64,000 nucleotides of DNA from the NCBI RefSeq assembly GCF_004011695.2, contig NC_082412.1, forward strand, positions 1,612,001 through 1,676,000, read 5' to 3'. Made by a program: the position numbers and the translations under genes. Of this stretch, positions 45,658-57,433 are shown one piece after another. Each line of letters begins with the position of its first letter. Position 1 is the first letter of the stretch. The notes below the pieces were generated by a model, which was given only the letters and a program-made list of their open reading frames with translations, ran no database searches and was not told the DNA's origin. Source of the DNA: Ascochyta rabiei (lineage: Eukaryota > Ascomycota > Dothideomycetes > Pleosporales > Didymellaceae).

Positions 45658-48229
45658 ATGGGTTGTAAGTGGCTGCCGAAGCTTCTTGGCTGAAGCCCAA
45701 CGATGACGCTTTGCGCGGGGCATGGAGGGGCTGACGCGCAGCTGTAGTGGCATCGAAGATGGCGGCAGCAAATGCTGCATCAGGATACCCTCCCCAGGGC
45801 AGCGCTCCTCAAGGCGGACAGGGTGGCTATGTGAGTTGAGCAAAATTCAAACGTCGTTGGAATGCACAGCTAATTCAATAGCCCGGACAGCAGCAGTACC
45901 AAGCGTATCCAGGGCAGCAAGGTGCCGCTCCTCCCGGCCAAGTAAGCTCCTCTTTCCACTCCCTTCTCGCTTGCTCTGCGTCGTCATCATCCTTCATCAC
46001 GCGCGCCGCATCACCCTAGACTTCCGCAAGCTTTTATTCTTCTCCACCTTGCTTTTGGCTTCTCTGGACCAACCCCACCGCCTGAAAAGCACCGCCCTTG
46101 GACGTCACACCGGACGGTTGCAGCCACAACCTTCAGCCACACAATGCCGCTCTCCAGCAAGATGGCTACGTCCTCGGGCAACTACAACGCTTACCAGCCA
46201 ACACAATATCCCGTACAACCACCTAATCCGTATGGCCAAACTCCGCAGGTGCCTGGAAATCCGCCACTACCGCTGCGCCCCGGCTCGCAAGCTCCGCCGC
46301 AGTCGCCTTACACACAACCGCCGATTCCTGCTCCATATGGCGCACCATCATCCCCATACCCTCAAGCACAGCCGGGATATAACAGACCCGCTCCACCACC
46401 GCCTGGCCAGCCACCTCAGTCTCCTGCTTTTCCTCCGTCGCCCATGTCTCCGTATTCAGGCCAAGCACCGCAGAACCAGTGGAGCCAGCCGCCACCTCCA
46501 CAGCAATACGGCCAGCAGCAGTACGGCCAACAACCTTACCAACAGCAAGGTCAATGGAGCCAGCCACCACAGCCTCAATACGGCCAGCCTCCGCAACAAT
46601 ATGGACAGCAACCCTACGGCCAATATGTTCGTAGCCCCACACGTGACCTGACATTCTATTTTCTATCACCATTTTGTTCCCATTCATGCAGAGCAAGCAT
46701 ATAGTGACGTGTACGCGACGAGTATGTGCTGACTCTATCTTGCAGGGTCCACCAGGAGGACCCGGAGGACCACCTCCAGGCCAGCAGTATGGCGCACCAC
46801 CTCCACCCCAGGGCCAAGGAGGCTTTGGAGGCCCCCAGGGAGGCCCACCTCCGCTACAGCAAGTGCAGGGTAGCCCTGCTGAGGTCCAGGCCTACAAGCA
46901 GCTGCTGCAGGACTGTATCAACGAGAAGGGCCTCCAGACATTCTACCCCCCAGGCTCGCCAGTCCTTGACCAAATTGCACAGCAGGCGGCCGCAAAGATC
47001 AACCAGGTTATCCAGCGCTGGCGCGTGCAGAAGGAGATTGCCAACGATATCGTGAAACTGGCTTTGTACGACGTCGTTCTTTACATCGGTATGAATGGCA
47101 AGAACGGCAGAGTTGACAACCACTGACGAGAACTAGATGACAGTGGCTCCATGCAGTTTGAGGAGGAAGGCTCGCGTATCAAGGACCTGCGCCTTATTCT
47201 GGAGCGTGTTTCGTTTGCCGCCACTCTCTTCGACGCTGATGGCATCTCGCTGCGCTTCATGAACACTGACCTCTCCGGTGTACGCGACCAGCAAGGCCGT
47301 CCCCTCCAGGACGGTGTCGCCAGCGAGGCACAGATTGAGCAGATTATGCATGGTGTTCAGTTCAAGGGCCTCACTCCCATGGGCACCTCGCTCCGCAAAA
47401 AGGTCATCGATGAGATTATCCTTGGCAGGGCCGCCCAGGGCCAGCTCAAGAAGCCTGTGCTTGTCATTGCCATCACAGATGGTCAGCCTGCCGGCGAGCC
47501 GCAGAACGCCGTCTTTGACACAATCAGGTATGCGTTCGACACTCTGCAGCAAAGGTACCCTCAGTACGGCCGTGGCGGTGTCGCTTTTGAGTTCGCGCAG
47601 GTTGGCAACGACGAGGCGGCCAAGAAGTTCCTTGGAAAGTTGGATGAAGACCCGCAGATTGGTCCCATGGTGGACTGCACTTCCAGTATGTTTTCCACAA
47701 TCCCCCCACATGTCGCCCCTCTTAGATGCTAACACACGTCGCAGACTACGAGAACGAGCAGGAGGAGATGTCTCGCGCCAACCCGCCCGTCGACCTCACC
47801 CCGGACCTATGGATCATCAAACTCCTCCTCGGCGCCATTGACCGCTCCTACGACTCCAAGGACGAGAAGAGCAACCCTGCGCCCGGCGGCTACGGCGCCC
47901 CTCCCCAGCAGGGCTACGGCCAGCAGCAACAGTACGGCGGCCCACCTCAGGGCGGCCAGTACGGCGCTCCCCCGCCAGGCCAGTACGGTGCGCCTCCAGG
48001 CCAGCAGCAGTACGGACAGCCGCCACAGGGAGGTCAGTACGGACAGCCGCCTCAGCAAGGGTACGGACAGCAGCCCGGCGGATACCCGCCGCAAGGTCAG
48101 CCGTACGGCGGCCAGCAGCAGCAGCAGCGTCCGCCGCAGGGTGGCCCCGGTGGTCCTGGTGGATACCCAGGCCAGCAGCAATACGGCCAGGCGCCTCCTC
48201 AAGGCTACCCTGGCGGTCCTGGCCGTTAA
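45658..48229 (+). CDS. von Willebrand factor A domain protein with PGQ/Y-rich arms
   Basis: The start is ATG 45658 (MGL, after a short 7-nt first exon with GTAAGT). Exons: 45658-45664, 45748-45830, 45882-45941, about 46162-46626, 46746-47088, 47137-47685 and 47745-48229. They give about 663 residues with consistent phases; the fourth exon's acceptor (46161) is the least certain. Residues 1-260 and the last about 120 are built of PGQ, QYGQ and PQGGY repeats, typical prion-like low-complexity sequence. The vWA domain between them carries the MIDAS motif D-x-S-x-S at about 320-324 (DDSGSM), then LTPMGTSL and [15 protein letters not shown]. It is conserved in filamentous fungi by recollection. 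The cellular role is unknown; Met/Ca-binding adhesion or protein-assembly scaffolding is possible. Confidence 0.82.
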
Positions 48230-48605
48230 CCTTGTGCGAAGAGTAAGATCTGAGGGGCGTGGGCCTCCTTATGACTTGGTTTGATATCGAGAACAAGGGG
48301 ATGGGAGGAGATGTAATACGTTGAACGACAGCAAAAGCCAGACTGGATCGTCTATACTATGCTTCGATAGTCAATGCAGATCATGACCACCACGCAATCA
48401 GTAAAAAGGGATGCTCTAGTGTTGTATTACGCTTCATTGGACAGAGTGGTATCTAGTGCCCGCTATCTTGTTGCCATCTAATCCGGATAGAAAGAGATGC
48501 CATGTTCAAAATGCCGACTTTTAAAAGGCACGTCAGCGTACATGATTAGGTTCGTCCGCCTTTGTGGTCCTCATTCACAGCATACTCTGTGCGTCCGTCT
48601 TCGTA
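48230..48605. other. Convergent intergenic region
   Basis: 3' ends of the vWA gene (plus) and the Cys-motif gene (minus). Nothing else recognised. Confidence 0.5.
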
Positions 48606-50253
48606 TCACGCTTGCGTCATGATGCTCTGTAGCCCGAAATCGACCTCCAGATCGTCGTCGTTGTAGGCCATAGCCTTGGTTCGGATGCAAATCGCTGACT
48701 TGGAGGCGGGAATGTCGACCGCGAGAATGTCAGGCGTGTGAGACCCGACCGCTTCTTCCGTGAGCGCAACTCCACCCTCGACTTCCACCTCGCTGCCTTG
48801 GGAGATGCAGGAATAGACGGAACAGTCTGACCCTGATGAGCAACTTCCATCGCTGCTGTGTGGTACAAGCGCAGTATCCTGCTCAGCCATGGCTGTTGCC
48901 GTGGCGCCCACGTTTTCGAAGCCGCCGACGTACGTCCCGTTTCGAAGCTCGTTCCGCTCCTTCTGCCTCCTCACCCGACGCAGGGCACCCATATCGAATT
49001 CGCCGACCGGCTGTGCTGGTGACGGGTCGCGGACGGTGCCAGTGCGTGGGACAGGAAGCGTGATCATGGACCCGGACGAGCTTGAGTCTCTGCCTGGGCG
49101 GAAGATGTCCTGGAGTGCGGCCCTAAGACCTTGACGTGTAAATAATGGCGGCATCCGCGAAAGGTCGCGCGCTATGTCCCCCGACGACCTGTGTCCCATG
49201 TTGTAGAATCTTCTCCGCGGACGACGAAGAGCACAAAGCTCGTCTACGTCGGTCTGCGTTGTCTTGAAGGTGAGATCACTGGAGTCGGAGGCTGTGGTAG
49301 AAGCTGTATGCGGTGCATTGGTGGAAGTGGCGAAGGTTATAGTGGTTTGGGCGATCACTGGTGGTTCCACATGGCTGACTTGAGTCGCCGAAGCGTTGTG
49401 AGAGGCACCGATTGCGCGAATAACGTGTGCCGGCTTTGTGGACAGATAGCGCACGTCTTTTTTTGACATGGGCGGGAAGTCGGCCAAAGCCACGGCGGTG
49501 AAAGAAATGTAGACACGATCGCGGTAGTACGGGCGGCAGGTATGACAGGCTCTGAAATTGCACGGCGCTGACTGCGTCTTCTCATTAGAACGATTGTGGT
49601 CTTTGGGGTAGGAGACTTACTACATCCTTGATTTTGCTGTTCATGGTGCCGTCGTTGTTAGAAGGTGCGTTCACGAACGCCGCCAATCTAGCAACCGCAT
49701 CGTTGATCTGATTTCCTTGAATCGAGTCGGCAATGGTTTGCTTCATTTCTGTCTTTTGCGTCCTCAGTATGGCTAGCTGCGCGGCGGTGTAATTGCCTTG
49801 CTCTGCGGTGCAAATGATGCTTTCGCTCAGACCGATGTCTTCAAGCTCTAGTCGCAGCGGTGACTTCGGCTGGACGTTGTTGTCGTATCCTTGGGTTGCG
49901 AGTAGGTTGTGGAGTGAAGGTGCGCGGCGGTCCTGACGGCATTCGTACAAAAAGCCGATCGATGGCTCCCGTCCACAGACATGGCACTGCTGGCCACGTC
50001 CGTATATTCGGTCCATGTCGACGTGGGTGCAATTTGGTGTCCGCACGCGTTTTGGCATTGTGCGAACCTTGATTTTGTTAACGAGCCGGCGCATGTCTGT
50101 TCTTGTACGACGTACTTTCGTGTCGCCCGACATGCTTGGACGAGATGGATTGGCAGAGGTGGAAGGGCTTAGAGGTGAAAGAGCTGTTGTGACGCTGCCG
50201 CGGTTGATGTGGATGGGTAGGCAGGCGCGCCTTCTGCGGTTTAGTGTGAGCAT
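48606..50253 (-). CDS. Conserved fungal protein with Cys-rich N-terminal motifs, uncharacterised
   Basis: Exons 50253-49621 and 49577-48606 (intron 43 nt, GTAAGT...AAG) give 534 residues from the first ATG. ATG 50134 (MSGDTKVRR) is an alternative start. Residues about 85-120 hold CTHVDMDRIYGRGQQCHVCG and GFLYECRQDRR, and after the splice CNFRACHTCRPYYRDR. Together these are several C-x2-C type sites that could bind zinc. The rest, about 350 residues, is Ser/Thr-rich and acidic, with a repeated QPVGEFDMGALRRVRRQKER-type basic stretch near residue 410. I recall such proteins as a fungal family of unknown function. The 42-bp repeat array starts about 210 bp before its start codon. Confidence 0.75.
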
Positions 50254-50466
50254 GGAGAAGTCACAGCACAGGTGAAAGTGTAGACTGGCAACGAGCGATT
50301 TGAAGGCTTGAGCTGGGGCAAGCAGCCTCAAGGCGCCCCATACCCAAACAACATACCAAGTGGAAAATGGAAAATGGAAAATGGCGAGATGACAAGACCC
50401 GTGTTCTTGCTCTTGTCCTCCTGACAAGGCGATCCGGAGCCATGGGTCGCTCCTGCCGTTTGCCAC
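50254..50466. other. Upstream region of the Cys-motif gene
   Basis: Probably its promoter and 5' UTR. Contains GAAAATG triplet-like repeats at about 50362-50382. Confidence 0.4.
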
Positions 50467-50718
50467 GTCAAGGCAAGTCGATTATCGCGAAACGACACTT
50501 TGAATCATGTCCAGGTAAGTCGACTATCGCAGATGGACACTTTGAATCATGTCAAGGCAAGTCGACCATCGCAGAAGGACACTTTGAATCATGTCAAGGC
50601 AAGTCGACCATCGCAGAAGGACACTTTGAATCATGTCAAGGCAAGTCGACCATCGCAGAAGGACACTTTGAATCATGTCAAGGCAAGTCGACCATCGCAG
50701 AAGGACACTTTGAATCAA
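50467..50718. repeat. Minisatellite, 42-bp unit, six copies
   Basis: Units start at 50467, 50509, 50551, 50593, 50635 and 50677. The first two differ slightly (CGAAACGA for CAGAAGGA, and GTCCAGGTAAG); the last four are nearly identical. Each unit contains GTCGACCATCG. As 42 is divisible by 3, the frames stay open through the array on both strands, giving a 14-residue repeat (GKSTIAEGHFESCQ) on the plus strand. No protein evidence supports translation. Confidence 0.93.
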
Positions 50719-51756
50719 GTCGACATGATGAGATTGAAGCAACGACGCGTGCGAGACATGGTGAAGCGCGAGAGATACTTTGCAGCAGACTGGGCGGCGT
50801 GAGCGTGGACGTTGAACAGCAGGAACACGGGGTTGGGTCGGCTGAGAGGGCTGGTGTAGTACAAACCGTCGATCGCGCATGGCCATCTACTCCTCCTCAC
50901 TTTCTCGGGATTGTAGCCGTTGCGGTCTTGATGGGTGGGTGGTGGTTCGGTATGGAAGACTTTGGTTCCCACGGGAGGAAGTACGATAGCTCTTGTGTTT
51001 CTGAACCCTGCTGGAGACAGGGCCAAGAGTGGTGTGCAGGCAATACGGAGATGCAGGCATTGTCGAATAAGCGCATGAGGCCAACATCAAAGTAAGACTC
51101 AGACGAGAAATGTAGAGATTGAGGTAGAGAGTTCAGTTGAGCAAACCTTTGACACGACCGACTAGGTGGCAAGGGATGGTCTGGATTCGTTGTCCAAACA
51201 GACTGTAAGGATCCGGATGTTCATCGAGGCTACTTGTTCAGAGGGCGTCCACGATGCATTTCATGCACTCGTGTGCACACAAAGGTTCTTTTCGTGTCGA
51301 CATACTCTGCTCCGTCTCTCCGTTGCGCTGGAAGAAGGAAATTCGGTGAGTCGCACGCAACACCCACTCGTACGGCGGCGGTGGCCGCCGCTATCCGTTA
51401 TCGCTGGCGAGGAGAAAGACCGGGTGCTGCAGTGTGCACACTCTAACACTGCAGCGTGCATCTCCTCTCGCGCGTCCAAGGAGCCGGGACCTCTGCTCGA
51501 AGCAAGGCACACACGTGAGCGAATCGACGGAACCAAGGACCTCCGTCAAGCGTGTTGGGTGGACTGCCGGGATCTCCGCCGCCAGATCTAGCAGGAGCAG
51601 GCGCTGTGCTAACATCAATCGGGACGCAGCGAGGCCGACGACAACAAACAGCGCAGGTGTGCGTGCCCCCATCTCCCCAGATCCACCCGCAACCGCCGAC
51701 GCTCCCCCCCGACCCATTCTTTCCCCGCCGGCGAGCGTCGCATAGCAGCAGACGCC
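50719..51756. other. Intergenic, upstream of the Mpv17/PMP22 gene
   Basis: Long overlapping frames on both strands but no motif. The minus-strand frame overlapping the next gene is an antisense shadow. Probably 5' UTR and promoter. Confidence 0.4.
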
Positions 51757-52649
51757 ATGTCGGTCAAGTTCGAGAAGGAGACGACCAAGACGACGGCCGC
51801 AGTGGCGGATGCGGTGAGCGGCAAGGCCAAGGGCAAGGACGACTTGCTGCACCATGTCGGCGAGGCGCTGACCAAAGGCGCCGGTCCCAACGGCTACCTC
51901 GCAGTGAGTGTCGGGTACTGGGGAGGGCAGTAGAGCGGCAGGCTGACGGTGTTTGCGACAGGCGTACCTCAAGCAGCTGCAGAGCAACCCGCTGCGGACC
52001 AAGATGCTCACGTCGGGCACGCTGTCGGGTCTGCAGGAGTTCCTCGCGTCGTGGATTGCACACGACAGGAGCAAGAGCGGCCACTACTTCACCTCGCGTG
52101 TGCCCAAGATGGCCCTGTACGGCGCCGTCGTGGCCGCGCCCCTCGGCCACGTCCTCATCAGCATGCTGCAGAAGCTCTTCCAAGGGCGCACCAGTGTCAA
52201 GGCCAAGATCATGCAGATCCTGGTCAGCAACTTGATTGTGAGCGCGTCTGGAGGATGTACCTGCCCATGTCCTGTGTTGACCCGTCCAGATCTCCCCCAT
52301 CCAGAACAGCGTGTACCTGACGTCCATGGCCATCATTGCCGGTGCCCGCACATTCCACCAGGTCCGCGCAACCGTCAAGGCCGGCTTCATGCCCGTCATG
52401 AAGGTCAGCTGGGTCATCTCGCCCATCTCGCTGGCCTTTGCGCAGCAGTTCCTGCCCGAGGCCACGTGGGTGCCCTTTTTCAACATCATCGGCTTCATCA
52501 TCGGCACCTACATCAACGCACACACCAAGAAGAAGAGGCTCGCGGCTTTGAGGCGAAAGCACTACGGCGACGGCAGCGGCAGGAGCCAGGCAGGCGGCCG
52601 GCCCGGCGACGAGTACGGCCGTGATGCCCGCGACCCTCCGCGTTACTAG
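51757..52649 (+). CDS. Mpv17/PMP22-family peroxisomal or mitochondrial membrane protein
   Basis: Exons 51757-51903, 51962-52237 and 52290-52649 give 260 residues with exact phases. The N-terminal 45 residues are charged. Then YLKQLQSNPLRTKMLTSGTL is the family's first helix start (Y-L-x-x-L-x-x-x-P-x-x-T-K). The signature region reads FNIIGFIIGTYINAHTKKKR near the C-terminus, preceded by WVISPISLAFAQQFLPEATW, matching the W-x-x-x-P-x-x-x-x-x-F-x-x-x-P pattern of the family. Four membrane segments. The C-terminal tail is basic and Gly-rich. Yeast Sym1 and mammalian PMP22 are the known relatives. Whether this one is peroxisomal or mitochondrial cannot be told here. Confidence 0.85.
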
Positions 52650-52803
52650 GCCCGGCCATGACAGGCAATCTATGGATGGAAGGATGGGCAGCTTTGGAGT
52701 GGAGCGCCTTTGGCTAACGACTCTGTATATCCCTCGTGTTTTGTTGTTTGATAGATATATATATTGTGATATCCCACGCGTCCTTGTTGCAGTTGTGCCG
52801 TGG

Positions 52804-52966
52804 ACATGATCGTGACACTACATGCACAAAACACAATACTAACACTAGAAGAGGGAGGAAGCATAATTGTGACACTACATGCACAAAGCACAATACTGGC
52901 ACTAGAAGAGGGAGGAGGCATGACCGTGACACTACATGCACAAAGCACAATACCGATTCGCGTGGT
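52804..52966. repeat. 57-bp tandem repeat, about 2.7 copies
   Basis: GTGACACTACATGCACAAA starts at 52812, 52869 and 52926, with CACTAGAAGAGGGAGGA between copies. Units differ by a few bases. Lies downstream of the Mpv17/PMP22 gene. Confidence 0.88.
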
Positions 52967-53058
52967 CGTAGGTGGGAGCTGTGTTGGTGCCTCTGCCAGG
53001 CGAGGGTGGAAGAGCTGTTCTGTCTGTGTGATGTGCAGGTGGTTGGAGTGATGGAGGG

Positions 53059-53122
53059 ATGGGTTAGGTCATCAGAGGGATGGGTTAGGTCATCAGAGGG
53101 ATGGGTTAGGTCATCAGAGGAG
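53059..53122. repeat. 21-bp tandem repeat, three copies
   Basis: AGGGATGGGTTAGGTCATCAG is repeated exactly three times, then AGGAGCGG. About 330 bp before the ARO80-like start. Confidence 0.9.
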
Positions 53123-53256
53123 CGGTACAGACCCATCCAGCGGGACAAGGCCGCTCCCCGCAACGCCGTGACTTGACCCTGTACGCAGCTCACGACCTCA
53201 GAGGCTCAGCACCTGGCCCAGCGCTCACGGCGGAAAGCAGAGGCACGAGAAAGCAA

Positions 53257-53285
53257 GCGTGCAAGCGTGCAAGCGTGCAAGGGCG
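53257..53285. repeat. 9-bp tandem repeat (GCAAGCGTG), about three copies
   Basis: Short head-to-tail units in the promoter region of the Zn2Cys6 gene at 53452. Confidence 0.8.
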
Positions 53286-53451
53286 CGTGCCAGAGCGCGG
53301 GTCAGACGCGGCTACCCCAGACCCAGACGGGCGCGACACGTAAGAGCTTATAGAGAGAGCGGGCGTGGAGCTATAATACAGGCGCGAGGGCCTGCACCCG
53401 CCGGAAAGCGCATACAGCCGAACTCGACCTCTGGAGTCTGGAGTCCCTACC

Positions 53452-56400
53452 ATGCCGGGCTCGCACTCGCAGGCATCGCCGCCGCGCCCAGGAGGAGCAG
53501 GAGGAGCAGGAGGAGGAGGAGGAGCAGCAGGAGCAGGAGCAGCAGGTGCAGGAGCAGGAGGAGGAGCAGGACAGCCGTCGTCGCACACACGCACCTACCA
53601 GGCGTGCATACCGTGCCGGCGCAGGAAAGTGCGCTGCGACCTGGGCCCCGTGGACAACCCGCACGATCCGCCGTGTGTGCGCTGCCGGCGCGAGAGCAAG
53701 GAGTGCTTCTTCTCGGCCACGCGCCGCAAGCGCAAGCAGGATGGCGACGATGAGCTGGACGAGCAGGACGACTACGAGGTCCGCAACGCGAGGAAGCGCT
53801 CGCGCCCGCACGACATGGAGCCGCCAGAGCCCCTCGTCGCCGGCCACAACGGCGCCTACGTCTCGCAGCCGCTGACGCCCGGCGGCTCCGTGGGGCGCTA
53901 TGAGCCGCTGCGACGGCCGACGACGTCGGCCTCGATGCACCCCGTCGAGCAGAGCGATGAGGACATCAAGGTCAACAACGAGTCGGTCGCCACCCTGCAG
54001 ACGGGCGAGATCTACAGCGGCCACGATGCCCTCAACCTGCTGTTCGAGGCCGCCCGCAACGGCGGCATGGGCATGGGCATGGACATGGACCTGCACCGCC
54101 GCACCGCCAGCACCTCGAGCCTGCACCGCCCGGCCCTGGCCAGCACCCCGGGCTCGCACACCTTTGGCAGCCCCCACCGCAGCCACTCGCACGCCGCCGC
54201 CGACCCCGTCGTCGACCCCGCCATCTCACAACCACCACCACCGCCACCACCGCCACAGCAATCGCCGCAGCCACCACAGCCACCACAGCCACTGCAGACA
54301 CAACCACCGCAACCACCACAACCACAACCACCACTACCGCCGCCACCGCCCCAGCCACAGCCACAGCCGCCTCTGCTGCCAGACCCGCCCAACGAGGCGG
54401 CCTTTGGCGAGGCGCTCAAGGCCTGGACACGCTTCCGCTTCGTGCGCGCCGGCTGGCTGACGGCCAAGGAGGCCATTGCCTACATCGACTACTTCTACGC
54501 CTACCTGTCCCCGCTGACCCCCATCGTCGTCCCGGACTACCGCGACCATGCCTTCCACGCCAAGCTGCTCAAGGAGGAGCCCATGCTGGTCGTCACCCTG
54601 CTCACCATCTCCTCGCGCTACTCGCAGCCGAGCGGCACCACAAACGCCGGCGCTGCCTCCCGCGCCTACCTCATCCACGAGAAGCTATGGAAGTACCTGC
54701 AGCGCATGATAGACCGCATGATCTTCGGCCAGGAGCAGTTCGGCGGCGGCTTCTGCGGCGCCGGACAGCAGCCCGGATCAGACGTGAACCCACTCTCACG
54801 CAAGGGCCTGCGCACCCTCGGCACAGTCGAGAGCCTCATGCTGCTCACCGAGTGGCACCCGCGCGCGCTGCACTTCCCGCCCGGCGACGACGACGACGAG
54901 CTGGTCCTCCCCGACGATCTCGACCACGAAAAGGGTCCCAAGGCCGACATGTACAAGGGCGTGGGTGACAAGCGCATCGACAGCTGGCTGGAACCCTGCT
55001 GGCGGAGCGACCGTATGTGCTGGATGCTACTCGGCAACGCCATGACGCTCGCCTTTGAGATCGGAGTCTTCGACGAGACGAGCGAAATCGAGTTTGAAGA
55101 AGCGAACCAGCATCTCTCTCACGCCACCGTCAAGTCGTACTTTCGGCGGAAGAGCCATCTCAAGAACCTGCTCATCATATACGTCACCCAGACGAGCGGC
55201 CGTTTGGGGCTGACATCGATGCTGCCCAAGATCGACCATCGCGACGAGAACTTCATCGGAGGGCTCACACCAAACGAACTGTACCAGCAGCGTGTGAATG
55301 GCATCAAGGCACCGCCAATGCAGTTCGGCACGCGTCCCAGCGCTGCGCAAGACGGCCAGCGGCTACCGCTGGAGTCTGTCGCCCATCAGGAACGACACGC
55401 TGTACAGGACCTGGTGCTCGACTTTTGGACGCGTATAGCGAGAATCATGGAGATGGGCAACTTGAAGCTGTTCTCGAATCGGCGCAAGACGAGAGAGCTG
55501 CTCAAGTCAGGCCAGTACGAGGAGATGTTGAAGTTCTTCCAAGGTCCGTTGACGGAGTGGAAGAACTGCTTTGATCGCGCTACCCAAGGTAAGACACCTC
55601 CCACGCGCTCCCCAACCCATCGCTGACCTACGTCAGTACCCACACAACTCCGCCATGTCCTGATTATTGAGTTCGAGTACACACGCGTCTACCTCAACTC
55701 TCTCGCCCTGCAAGCCGTGGTGGAACGCTGCACGCACAACACGCCCCTGCAAACACACGCCAATCTCTCCACCGCGCGCACCCCGACCAACGGCATCGCC
55801 CCTGGCCCAGGAGACGGCGGCGCCATTCCCTTCTCCACACTAACCAAGTGGTACGCCAACGACCGGCACTACATCAACGAAGTCATCGACGCATCGCGCA
55901 ACGTTCTCAAAGTCGTCGTGGACGGCCTCTACCCAGGGGACTATCTCCGCCATGCCCCAGTGCGGACCTTCTTCCGCATCGTGTCCGTGGCCATCATCCT
56001 GCTGAAAACATTTGCCCTGGGCGCAACAGAAGAAGACGTCGCCGTCTCTCTCGCGCTCCTCTCGGGTGCCGTCGACGCCCTCCGCACCTCCATCGTAGAC
56101 GACGTGCACGTCGGCAACCGCTTCGCCGACCTAGTCGAAACCCTCACGCACCGCATCCGCTCGCGCTTCGTCCGCCTCGCCGCAAACGCTCCAACCAGCC
56201 TCTCGCGCGCCGGCTCACGCTCCCCCATCCAAGCGCCCCCAATGCCTCCCCCCGCGCCGCTCAACCACCTAGCCAACGCCTACCTAGGCTCCAGCTCCGC
56301 CGCCTTCGCACCCCCCGGCTCCGGCACAGGGACCTCGATCCCAGGCAGCCCCTCGCTCGGCGGCTTCACAGCCAGCGGCAGCGGCCGCGGCACCCCGCTC

Positions 56401-56817
56401 TCGCACTTGCACTCGCACTCCCTATGGGGCATCTCCGCTGAACACTACGATCCAAACTCAAACTCCATCAGCATCATGCCCCCGCCGGGCTTCCACTCTT
56501 TTCCCCACCCAACCCCAAACACAAACCCAACCCCAAACACGCCAGGCGGCTCCAACGTCCATGAAAATGGAAACAACAGTACGAACAGCAGCCATGGAGA
56601 GGGCAATGCGAACGGCTCGTGGTCTCAGTGGGCGAACAGCGGCGCTAGTTGGGGCGGCGCAGGGAACGATCAGGATTGGTTGGCTTTGCCGCTGGATCCT
56701 TTGCTGGATCAGTGGGGGGCTGAGATCAATCAGACGGCCATGGGGCCTGATGTCGGCGGTATGGATATGCTGGATATCTTGTTGAATATGGGCGGGCCAC
56801 CAGGCAGCACCTCGTAG
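53452..56817 (+). CDS. Zn2Cys6 regulator, ARO80-like
   Basis: Exons 53452-55588 and 55637-56817 give 1105 residues. Zinc cluster: Cys52, 55, 62, 75, 78, 85, spacing CX2CX6CX12CX2CX6C, with the CDLGPVDNPHDPPCVRCRRE spacing and wording that I recall from ARO80-type regulators of aromatic-amino-acid catabolism, so the specific name is an inference. A Gly/Ala tract (residues about 14-42) and a Pro/Gln tract (about 260-310) are encoded by near-triplet repeats. The regulatory domain begins near FRFVRAGWLTAKEAIAYIDY. The C-terminal 250 residues are Ser/Asn/Gly-rich and acidic at the end (GGMDMLDILLNMGG), like an activation domain. The GC content here is higher than in the flanks. Confidence 0.87.
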
Positions 56818-57433
56818 AGTGGGCCTGTTGAACACGGTGAGAGTGGAAGCTCTCCCGTCTTGATCTTTGGGTAGGTTTTTTGCGATACCCAATCAGCTTT
56901 GGCTGTGACCTTTTGTGATGCACATCTTCACCAACTAGTCTGAGCGAATCTTGCACATCTTCTAGAGGGACATCATGACATTGGGATACTCCCGTGGGAG
57001 AATGAACAAATGAAGCACACGAAACTGAATACCAAAACAGAGGGACCGCCTCCACCTCTGCTGCGTCATGACCCGCACCTGCCTGGTTCCTTGCCTGCAT
57101 GGTCAACATCTTACTGCCAGACCTTTCTAGAGCAGTGACGCGAAGGGCTCAGCGCTTGAAACACCACTTCACAACGCATGTCTGGACAAGCCATGCATAA
57201 CCTCGGGAACTGTGGATGGAGAAACGGGCCCAGGTTCGAGATAGCCAGATGGGTAAGAGGGTATCTGTTTCGATCGATCCTCGGCAGATTGCGTCTCGAT
57301 CGAAGGAGCAACGCTCGCAACGCTGGCGTTTGTGTCTCCAGGTCTGGACTTGCCGTGTTTGCCTGATTTGTCCCAGAGCACACAAAACATGTCCTGGCTC
57401 TACTACCAATCAGCGGTCATTGCTACCATCGAA
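56818..57433. other. Intergenic between convergent genes
   Basis: 3' regions of the ARO80-like gene and the small secreted protein gene. Short frames only. Confidence 0.45.

Noticed and set aside
45722..46651. 309-codon plus-strand frame overlapping the vWA gene
   Set aside because: Arg/His-rich shadow frame of the PGQ-rich exon, running through two well-formed introns.
50467..50718. CRISPR-like array
   Set aside because: Units abut without unique spacers, and the organism is a eukaryote; it is a minisatellite.
51391..52507. Long minus-strand frames (up to 247 codons)
   Set aside because: Antisense to the Mpv17/PMP22 gene, with GC-rich composition and no motif.
53059..53122. GGGTTAGG words suggesting interstitial telomere repeats
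   Set aside because: They sit once per 21-bp unit; there is no run of TTAGGG.
54012..54476. Gly-rich minus-strand frame of 154 codons
   Set aside because: Mirror image of the Pro/Gln tract of the ARO80-like gene.
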